From: Thermaceae bacterium
GTDB lineage: Bacteria > Deinococcota > Deinococci > Deinococcales > Marinithermaceae
Length of the DNA stretch: 64,000 nt
Assembly (NCBI GenBank): GCA_027067955.1
Contig: JAMOUW010000072.1
Location: forward strand, 27,907-91,906
Direction: 5' to 3'
Below, one piece after another: positions 63,732 through 64,000 of the stretch. A program made the translations under genes and the position numbers. How positions within the stretch are numbered: the stretch's first letter is position 1; every line of letters starts with the position of its first letter. The notes below the pieces were generated by a model. It was not told where the DNA came from and did not search any database. It worked only from the letters and a program-made list of their open reading frames with translations.

Positions 63732-63917
63732 AGCGGCTTGTAGTAGGCTGGTGAACGAGAAAAAACAAGATGTGAAATGAAGTGGTTGGGTAGCAGGATA
63801 TGGATTGCCTGGCAATCGAATATTTTCGTCATTCCGGCCAAGCAGATCACAGATCCGCACGAGCCGGACCTACGATAATGCCGCGTATCTTGTGGTTTAA
63901 CCCAGAGGTCCCGAGTA

Positions 63918-64000
63918 ATGGGGGAGGAACTTCGCGGATTGACCAAGGAAGAGATCAGCCGGCGCATCCGAGAAGGCGTGAAGGCTGTCTTAGAAGAGGT
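63918..64000 (+). CDS. Probable transposase, 5' end only
   Basis: An open frame from the ATG runs through the right edge (27 codons). MGEELRGLTKEEISR and RIREGVKAVLEEV resemble the N terminus of IS256-family (mutator type) transposases, in which a VLEE(A/V)LE..M..H segment follows. Too short to be sure. The AT content of 63732-63917 is higher than that of the genes around it. No inverted terminal repeat could be fixed without the other end. Confidence 0.4.
   Translation, partial: MGEELRGLTKEEISRRIREGVKAVLEE

Overview
This window reads as a chromosomal segment of a thermophile of the Deinococcota, most likely family Thermaceae (Oceanithermus, Marinithermus or Meiothermus rather than Thermus itself). 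Supporting signs: an isocitrate-type dehydrogenase close to Thermus homoisocitrate dehydrogenase (lysine by the alpha-aminoadipate route), the pilMNOWQ-aroC-aroK-aroB-aroQ order, a fused SecDF, a short IF-2, high GC with GTG and TTG starts, and many genes whose -10 box lies only 6-7 bases before the start codon, as expected for leaderless transcripts. The genus is inference from memory of these families; no search was run.

Layout. 1-2841: proline synthesis (proB, proA) and a BrkB-like membrane protein. 2916-4556: a membrane-anchored octaheme cytochrome c. 4615-10139: uvrA, an LrgA/LrgB pair and recN. 10169-11828: rhodanese-like protein, GlcF-like iron-sulfur protein, tRNA-Asp. 11855-20064: the shikimate genes aroQ, aroB, aroK, aroC downstream of the type IV pilus set pilQ, pilW/P, pilO, pilN, pilM. 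20170-23384: homoisocitrate dehydrogenase, then a DUF5317 membrane protein, a membrane-bound HD-GYP protein and a previously easy-to-miss 29-residue secreted-peptide gene with its own strong promoter. 23663-28590: a TPR protein, a thioesterase, a YtkA-like lipoprotein/polyferredoxin/anchored-protein operon reminiscent of FixG-FixH, and hemB. 28656-30916: ybaB, recR, three tandem Roadblock/LC7 proteins and a DUF3467 protein. 30977-36002: fabF, acpP, fabG, fabD, fabH, rpmF, DUF177. 36119-39650: arginase, a GC-rich structured gap, an unknown membrane protein, hisA, mutM. 39773-48488: rimP-nusA-ylxR-infB, secDF, a LapA-like protein and recJ. 48511-52522: a ribose-type ABC importer with a RbsD/FucU mutarotase. 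52550-58732: an unknown protein with two similar halves, valS under a T-box leader, and leucine-catabolic methylcrotonyl-CoA carboxylase beta and HMG-CoA lyase. 58737-63731: a pyrophosphatase-like protein, mgtE, and ffh-rpsP-khpA-rimM-trmD. 63918-64000: the start of a probable transposase.

Most of the window is housekeeping. The parts most worth a second look are the tiny peptide/HD-GYP/DUF5317 locus, the valS T-box leader with an embedded short repeat, the three Roadblock proteins without an adjacent GTPase, the octaheme cytochrome, and several near-perfect intercistronic hairpins. No CRISPR array, rRNA or prophage was seen.
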